From positions 1,505,463-1,547,012 of the forward strand of contig KN805371.1 of NCBI GenBank assembly GCA_000818945.1: DNA of 41,550 nucleotides. The letters run 5' to 3'. This stretch comes from Schizochytrium sp. CCTCC M209059 (lineage: Eukaryota; Sar; Bigyra; Thraustochytrida; Thraustochytriidae). The notes below the pieces were generated by a model. The model was given only the letters and a program-made list of their open reading frames with translations, did not search any database and was not told the DNA's origin. Below are positions 36,336-41,550 of this stretch, in pieces. A program made the position numbers and the translations under genes. Within the stretch, counting starts at the first letter, position 1. Each line of letters begins with the position of its first letter.

Positions 36336-37820
36336 TTAAGCGTCGTCGTCATCATCCGTGTCGCTCTCACTGTCAGTATCGTCCTCGACATTGACAGAGC
36401 CAAAGATGCTGGACGGATCCGAAGTATCGACACCATTTCCAGTGGCCTCGGAGCCAGGAGCGTCTGGGGCAGATGCGGCAGCAGCCGTGGCAACGGCATC
36501 ATCATCCTCATCTTCGTCGCCATCCTCACCATCGGAATCCTCATCGTCGGAACCCTCCTCGACAGTCTCGAGCCAGGTGACGATGGGGGCGGCGTTCTCT
36601 TTGACCGCGTCAACAGTAGCGTCGTCGACAACAACGCGGACATGCTTGGGGGTGAGCACGCCCTTGTGCCACTTGCGAATGACCTCCTCCTCGACCACAT
36701 CCTCGTCATAGAGGGCCTTGATGACGAGAGGGACGATCTTGAGCGCAACAGAGCGCTTAGCGTCATCCTCGGCGCGAGCGACGGACTCCTCGACGCAAGA
36801 GAGGACCTCGAGCTGATGCTCCTCGGTCTGCGCGAGAAGGGCGAGACCGTCCATGTACTTGTTGATGGTCGTAGGTGGCTGGTCGGCGACAACAGCGTAG
36901 TACATGATGGCAATAGCGTCGATCTTGCGCAGAGCACAGTTCGTCTGGTATTCGAGAACCTTCTTGACCACATCGTCCGAGGTCATTTTGGGGTTCTCGG
37001 CGACGGCGGCGCGAAGCTTTTCGACTGAGTCCTCGAGCGCGGCGGCGTCGGCAATGGTGAGGACGTCCATCTGACCGGCGAGGTCGTCGCCGTCATCACC
37101 ATCCTCATCCTCGGTAGAAGAAGCAGAATCGGCGGCGGCGGCAGCGGCAGCGGCAGCCTTTTTCTTTTCCTTCTTATCCTTCTTGGCCTTTTTATCCTTT
37201 TTGGACTTCTTCTCCTTCTTTTCCTTTTTGTCCTTCTTCTTCTTGGCGCGCTTGTCGGCAGAAGAGATCGAGCCCGTGACGGACTCCTCGTCACCGTCGC
37301 CGCCGGCCTCGCCGTCGTCCTTCTTGTCCTTCTTCTTGCGGTCCTTTTTGCGGGTCGAGGTGTCCGGGTTCGCAGCTGCATCCTTGATGATGGCGGTACA
37401 GAGCTTGTGCGCGTTGTCGGCCTCGGTGTCTGCGCCGCAGGCAATGCAATGCAGCCAAATGACGGCAGACTTTTTCTTGCCCTTGATGACCTGGTTGGTT
37501 TCGGGGTTGTGGCAGCTTCCGCAGAGCACAAACTTTTGAATGTACTTGAAGAGGTGCTCCTGCAGGTCGGCGGTCTCGAAAGCACCGTTGACGATGGCGC
37601 GGTCGGCCTTTTCCTCGTAGCGGCTCATGGCGCCGAGCTCGCAGCCAAAGAACTTGGTCACCTGCGCCGTGGGGCGGTGCAGGGCCTGGGCAATGTCGGA
37701 GCAGTTGACGATGACGGTCTTGATGCCGTTACCGCGGCCCTCAATCTTGCCGACGAGCTTGGGCATCTTGTACCGGTATGAGGGGTCATCAGACCCGTTG
37801 ATGTTGAGCGTGGTAGCCAT
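36336..37820 (-). CDS. EIF5: Translation initiation factor eIF5
   Basis: 494 residues, one exon, ATG at 37820 with A at -3. Acts as the GTPase-activating protein for eIF2 in the 43S/48S complex in the cytosol. The N-terminal GAP domain contains YRYKMPKL with the catalytic arginine finger (Arg 16, equivalent to human Arg 15) and GKIEGRGNGIKTVIVN; a zinc ribbon has Cys 100/103 and 125/128. A lysine-rich linker (about 155-225) of KKDKK repeats and poly-Ala is much longer than in human eIF5, then an acidic patch. The W2/HEAT domain (about 267-425) carries the AA-box motif IVTWLETVEEGSDDEDSDGEDGDEDEDD, followed by another acidic/aromatic box at the C-terminus. All key features are present. Convergent with GlyRS. 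Confidence 0.97.
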   Translation of the reverse strand: MATTLNINGSDDPSYRYKMPKLVGKIEGRGNGIKTVIVNCSDIAQALHRPTAQVTKFFGCELGAMSRYEEKADRAIVNGAFETADLQEHLFKYIQKFVLCGSCHNPETNQVIKGKKKSAVIWLHCIACGADTEADNAHKLCTAIIKDAAANPDTSTRKKDRKKKDKKDDGEAGGDGDEESVTGSISSADKRAKKKKDKKEKKEKKSKKDKKAKKDKKEKKKAAAAAAAAADSASSTEDEDGDDGDDLAGQMDVLTIADAAALEDSVEKLRAAVAENPKMTSDDVVKKVLEYQTNCALRKIDAIAIMYYAVVADQPPTTINKYMDGLALLAQTEEHQLEVLSCVEESVARAEDDAKRSVALKIVPLVIKALYDEDVVEEEVIRKWHKGVLTPKHVRVVVDDATVDAVKENAAPIVTWLETVEEGSDDEDSDGEDGDEDEDDDAVATAAAASAPDAPGSEATGNGVDTSDPSSIFGSVNVEDDTDSESDTDDDDDA

Positions 37821-38930
37821 CTTGGCAGGTGGTCGCCTCTTCTCGTGAGGATATAACTGTCGTCCTGGTTATGCTTGTGTGGTGGGCTGCTTTTGGCGCT
37901 GGATCTTGGCCTCGTCAAAGGTTACGAGCCGCGAAAACAGTCTTCGTCACGCTTCCGTATCCTCTCCTCGATACGCTCATCCACCGTCATGCAGTCGCCG
38001 AGGGGCGTGATGACGAGCGTCCTTGGCGCGCGCGCGCTCCAGATCGATCACACAAGAGAGTGACCGGCCGGCCGGCCGTCCGTCCGCCTCACGTGCTTGC
38101 CTTCCGCTGGTCGCCGCGGCGCACGACCCCGTGCGCTCTACCTCGCGGCGCTCGGCTCTCTCGCTCCGTCTCCCTCGCTCGCTCTCTCGCGCGACTCTCT
38201 CTCTCGGGCGTTGCAGGCAAGCGCTTTGCTGGCTCGCTCGCCAGTGCCTCCCTGGCTCCGCCTGGCTGTCTGTCGGTCGACCCGAAGCGGCCTTTCCTTC
38301 TCCCTTTTTACTAGTAGTACTACCGGCCTTGTTCTCCTTTTCCCGTCGATGTGAGGCGGAATAGAGCCCTTTCCGCCCGGCCAGGGCCACTTGCGGCCGC
38401 CGCGCTGCACTTGCGCCGCGGCCGCGCAAGTCGAGAATGGCCTAACTGTCTGTGCTTCCACACCACTGGCACAGAGAGGAGCCATGTATAGGCCCTCGAG
38501 CCAACCATTTCCGGCGGCCCAGTGGAACCACCTCTGTGCCTCCACTGGCCGCTACCCGCTCGCAAATAAGCGCATTTTGTGGCAACGAATGGAAAGAGAG
38601 AGGGCACCTTCGAGAAAGATGCCTCTACGCGTGGGTCAGTGGAGTGAGAGGAAAATGAGAGGGGGAGGTGCGGGGATGAGTTACTACAGGGCAATAAGTG
38701 CTTTGAAGTCAGTGTCTACTGAGTGCGGGGCACACTGGAGCACGTGTGGAGCCGAATTGGGTTGCGCTAATCGCGGAGAGCAGAAATGACTTACCAAACC
38801 TAATCTACTGCGAGCCCTGGGACGCTCGAGAACGGTCCAGGTCTATCGGACGAATGAATGCATGCCGTAACCTGACTTTCTTTGTTCTTATCAACATCAG
38901 AGCCGGAGACATCAGAGACTCTCGTCCGTG
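37821..38930. promoter_or_regulatory. eIF5 upstream region
   Basis: GC-rich, gene-free by my reading. It contains CCGG and CTCG/CTCT arrays (about 38062-38210), a triple cluster of ACTTGCG/CGCAAGT motifs at 38387-38441 and a donor-like GGTAAGT on the minus strand at about 38789-38795. The last could mean that eIF5 has a spliced 5' leader, but I see no supporting acceptor with confidence. Confidence 0.4.
38387..38441 (-). promoter_or_regulatory. Cluster of ACTTGCG motifs including a full 18-bp element
   Basis: Two plus-strand ACTTGCG copies (near 38389 and 38408) and one inverted full element, plus strand GCGCAAGTCGAGAATGGC (38424-38441), read on the minus strand as GCCATTCTCGACTTGCGC. It matches the pair at 12371-12410 closely and is oriented toward eIF5, whose start codon is 600 bp downstream. 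Confidence 0.45.
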
Positions 38931-39720
38931 TCAAGCGATCTCCCTGGCGAAGCTGCGAAGCATATTGTGTCGTTGTGGAAGCCCACCATTATCTTTGTCG
39001 TCGAAAACGTCACTTGGTTTGTCTTGATCTATACGGGGTAAGGAAGTCTGCAACACCCTGACCCCTACCTTTTAAGGACTTGCTTCTTGTTGGCGAGCTT
39101 GGTCTCGAGCTGCTTGTCTTTCGAAAATGACCCTGGCTTGTCATCTGGCATCGCACTCAGCCTGTGTCGGTTTGACCCCACTTTACACGAAAGATTTTAA
39201 GAGCATCCATTGAAGCCAAGGATTGGTCAAAACCTTCTTTAAGCGTTGCGACATAGCGCGAATACAGGCGGTGGCACTTCTGCTTGGGAGCACGCTCAGC
39301 TTGCGTGCTGCTTTGTGTGCTTCTTTGGGCACTGCTTGCTTCTTGGCCGTGACCAGCGGTTGCCGAGCTCTTCGCATCTGTACCCCCTTTTTTTGATGAT
39401 GATCTTGTCCTGGAGGATATTGGTTGGCTTCGACCCTTCGTGCGCGGTCCACGCGGTCTCAGTGGTGCGCTATTTGACTCGAAAGTAGGTGAGGCTTTCA
39501 TTCTCCATGATAGCTTCTCGAAGAGTGGTAATGATGCGCTTGTCCGACTCTCGCCCCACTGAGGTGTCGACAGGCTGACCTTTCTTCTTCAAACCTGAAG
39601 ATACGTTGAAAAATTCTTCGTGTTAATGTTGGCACATTCATTGATTGGAAAGGGGTAGCGCTTCTCCAAGCTTTCGAGAATACGTGAAGCGGCGGGCTTG
39701 ACGCCTTTATCTCGAATGTT
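38931..39720 (-). pseudogene. Possible decayed protein-coding gene
   Basis: The minus strand has five adjacent coding-like pieces in shifting frames: 39718 to about 39594 (GVKPAASRILESLEKRYPFP); about 39594 to 39470 (RESDKRIITTLREAIMENES); 39501-39157 (a 114-codon frame, basic and Ser-rich then LYSRYVATLKEGFDQSL); about 39152 to 39066 (MPDDKPGSFSKDKQLETKLANK); and about 39030 to 38931 (DQDKPSDVFDDKDNGG). Each ends at a stop and the next resumes after a small frame change. Either a gene broken by indels or a real gene with very short introns; I cannot distinguish them, and recognise no family. The piece boundaries are hand-read and approximate. Confidence 0.3.
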
Positions 39721-40390
39721 TTACAGTGCCAGGATCAGGACCGCCACCGTCAGCGGCAACGGCGTATACAATCCGCGCAGCTTCGCGTGCAGCTGGCACG
39801 ATCCCACCTGCCAACACAAACTCACTTCGAACAGAAACTGTATAATCAGCAACTTTTTGGGTAACATGATGGTTTTAAACCTGAAGAGCTTGCTTCCGAC
39901 TCCGACTCCAGCGACGACGACGAACCAAGATGAGAACGACAAACTTGACTGCCGGTGAGCACGCATGCGAACATATGTGTATATGTGAGTCATGGAGTTG
40001 CGTCAAGATTGTGCTTTTTCTACACAAAACGATGAATTTTTGGGGGGCCTCAAAATTGCTCTTGCAGATGAAAAGTGAGAGGCTATCTTCTCCAGCCATT
40101 AATTTGAAACAGGTGCTCAACAACTGCTATGTTTCAAGCACCCGAAGCGCGTGTAGTGAGAAAAGCCAGGTCCCCCTCTCCTCCTTCAAGTAGAAAAAAA
40201 ATTCTGATGCCCTTGAGGAACCCTCTCCATCGTAAAGTGACTTGCCAATCCTGGTAGGGGTGGCGTAGAACCGAACTAGCGAATGACGTTATCCCTATCA
40301 GTGAAGACCATCTTAACTGTCACATTTAATCGTCTGGTTTTACATTTTTCTTTTGCCTCAAAGGCACGCGAGCTTATGCAGCGAGAACCG
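39721..40390. other. Intergenic region, no gene recognised
   Basis: AT-richer than the rest of the window. Short frames on both strands have no recognisable domain. One minus-strand frame (39721-39993) contains hydrophobic stretches but lacks a supporting context. Confidence 0.5.
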
Positions 40391-41550
40391 TCACTTCGTG
40401 CTCGCTTGCATTCTCTCTCTTATGATTCGCATGCTATTGAGCGTTTGCGCCACTGAGGGATGCCGGTCGCCGAGACTTTCCTTGCGAATCGACAGCGCTT
40501 CCTCGTAGTTCGCCAAGGCCTCTATGTGGCGGCCTTGTGAGTAATACACCTTGGCGATGCCGTTGAGCGTTTGCGCCACATCGGGATGCCGGTCGCCGAG
40601 ACTTTTCTTCCTAATCGACAACGCTTCCTCGTAGAACGCCAAGGCCTCCTCGTAGCGGCCTTGTGAGTCATACACGCTGGCGATGTTGTTGAGCGTGGTC
40701 GCCACCGAGGGATGCCGGTCGCCGAGACTTTCCTTCCTAATCGACAGCGCTTCCTCGTAGAACGCCAAGACCTCCTCGTAGCGGCCTTGTGAAGAGTGCA
40801 CCGAGGCGATGTTGTGGAGCGTGCCCGCCACATCGGGATGCCGCTCGCGGAGACTTTCCTTGCGAATCGACAGCGCTTCCTCGAAGTTCGCCAAGGCCTC
40901 CTTGTGGCGGCCTTGTGAGTAATACACCTTGGCGATGCCGCTGAGCGTTTGCGCCACATCGGGATGCCGCTCGCGGAGACTTTCCTTGCGAATCGACAGC
41001 GCTTCCTTGTAGTACGCCAAGGCATCCTCGTAGCGGCCTTGTGAGCAATACACGTTGGCGATGTTGTTGAGCGTGGTCGCCACATTGCGATGCCGGTCGC
41101 CGAAAATATCCTTCTGAATCGACAGCGCTTCCTGAAAGTACGGCAAGGCCTTCTTGTAGCGGATTTGTGAGTAATACACCGAGGCGATGTTGTTGAGCGT
41201 TTGCGCCACCGAGGGATGCCGGTCGCCGAGACTTTCCTTGCGAATCGGCAGCGCTTCCTTGTAGTACGCCAAGGCCTCCTCGTAGCGGCCTTGTGAAGAG
41301 TACACATAGGCGATGTTGTTGCGCGTTTGCGCCACATCGGGATGCCGGTCGCCAAGACTTTCCTTGCGAATCGACAGCGCTTCCTCGTAGTACGCCAAGG
41401 CCTTATTGTAGTGGCCTTGTGAGTAATACACCTTGGCAATGCCGTTGAGCGTTTGCGCCACCGAGGGATGCCGGTCGCCGAGACTTTCCTTGCGAATCGG
41501 CAGCGCTTCCTTGTAGTACGCCAAGGCCTCCTCGTAGCGGCCTTGTGAAG
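40391..41550 (-). CDS. TPR protein of kinesin-light-chain type, 5' end missing
   Basis: Stop (TGA) at 40391; the frame stays open to the window edge, so the start lies beyond it. The visible part encodes about 386 residues made of nine tandem 42-residue units (DNA period exactly 126 bp, for example the GAGACTTTCC segment recurs every 126 bp from about 40476 to 41484). Each unit has the pattern YYSQGRYEEALAYYEEALSI-RKESLGDRHPDVAQTLNNIA, the kinesin-light-chain/nephrocystin-3 form of the TPR (TPR_10/TPR_12). TPR arrays are protein-binding superhelices; the partner is unknown, and whether NB-ARC or another effector domain precedes it cannot be seen here. The short C-terminus (MRIIRERMQASTK) is basic. 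Low divergence between units suggests recent tandem amplification. Confidence 0.9.
   Translation of the reverse strand, partial: SQGRYEEALAYYKEALPIRKESLGDRHPSVAQTLNGIAKVYYSQGHYNKALAYYEEALSIRKESLGDRHPDVAQTRNNIAYVYSSQGRYEEALAYYKEALPIRKESLGDRHPSVAQTLNNIASVYYSQIRYKKALPYFQEALSIQKDIFGDRHRNVATTLNNIANVYCSQGRYEDALAYYKEALSIRKESLRERHPDVAQTLSGIAKVYYSQGRHKEALANFEEALSIRKESLRERHPDVAGTLHNIASVHSSQGRYEEVLAFYEEALSIRKESLGDRHPSVATTLNNIASVYDSQGRYEEALAFYEEALSIRKKSLGDRHPDVAQTLNGIAKVYYSQGRHIEALANYEEALSIRKESLGDRHPSVAQTLNSMRIIRERMQASTK
40440..41550. repeat. 126-bp tandem repeat array (TPR units)
   Basis: Nine in-phase 126-bp units without a single indel continue past the window edge. Substitutions cluster at a few codons (GDRHPSVA/GDRHPDVA/RERHPDVA; YYSQG/YSSQG/YDSQG), leaving most positions identical. 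Confidence 0.95.

Noticed and set aside
38789..38795. Donor-like GGTAAGT upstream of eIF5 as proof of a leader intron
   Set aside because: No matching acceptor or second exon could be supported; kept only as a remark.
1..41550. tRNA, rRNA or snRNA genes
   Set aside because: I searched by eye for A/B-box and T-arm patterns in intergenic DNA and found none convincing; a covariance search could still find one.

Overview
The window looks like nuclear DNA of a unicellular flagellated eukaryote. It contains cytosolic translation factor eIF5, a P4-type lipid flippase, the axonemal central-pair protein SPAG6/PF16, a holocytochrome c synthase (System III) and one spliceosomal GT-AG intron in a compact, GC-rich, intron-poor layout. 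Single-exon reading frames of up to 1.4 kb residues, dense simple repeats around the genes and a gene set implying motile zoospores all fit a thraustochytrid/labyrinthulomycete stramenopile. That placement is inference; no marker here proves it. Two short runs of N (12672-12704 and 26795-26832) are assembly gaps.

Layout. 436-3468 (-) encodes an acidic PH-domain protein with two copies of an FY...KYxGRE module. It is divergent from 4535-8689 (+), an F-box/RING/zinc-finger SNF2 ATPase of the Rad5/Rad16 type. 9241-11148 (+) is a GT61-like type II membrane glycosyltransferase. 11149-14580 is a 3.4 kb gene-poor block of tandem repeats and tetranucleotide microsatellites. 14581-15462 (+) is a basic/acidic low-complexity protein, convergent with 16178-17491 (-), a holocytochrome c synthase with an unusual C-terminal twin-CX9C extension. 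18319-22458 (-) is the P4-ATPase and 22970-24265 (-) a C2-like protein, divergent from SPAG6 at 25226-26737 (+). 27128-27771 (-) is a two-exon coiled-coil protein, divergent across 2.2 kb of GC-rich repeats from an ABHD1/3-type alpha/beta hydrolase at 30028-31320 (+). An 82-90 bp minisatellite separates the hydrolase from an RRM nucleolar-type protein at 32208-33266 (-). That gene is divergent from a bacterial-type glycyl-tRNA synthetase at 34050-35495 (+), which is convergent with eIF5 at 36336-37820 (-). The last 3.7 kb holds a possible decayed gene (38931-39720, -) and the 3' part of a kinesin-light-chain-like TPR gene whose 126-bp units run off the window end.

The genes do not form one pathway. 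Functional themes are translation (eIF5, GlyRS), ribosome/RNA biology (RRM protein), mitochondrial cytochrome c maturation (HCCS), membrane lipid handling (flippase, C2 protein, hydrolase), flagellar motility (SPAG6) and chromatin/DNA repair (SNF2). The observations most worth following are: the HCCS/twin-CX9C fusion; a repeated 18-bp promoter-like element that resembles the oomycete Inr+FPR core promoter; the duplicated FY...KYxGRE module around a PH domain; the bacterial-type GlyRS; and a mosaic of many different 4-bp microsatellites upstream of one gene.
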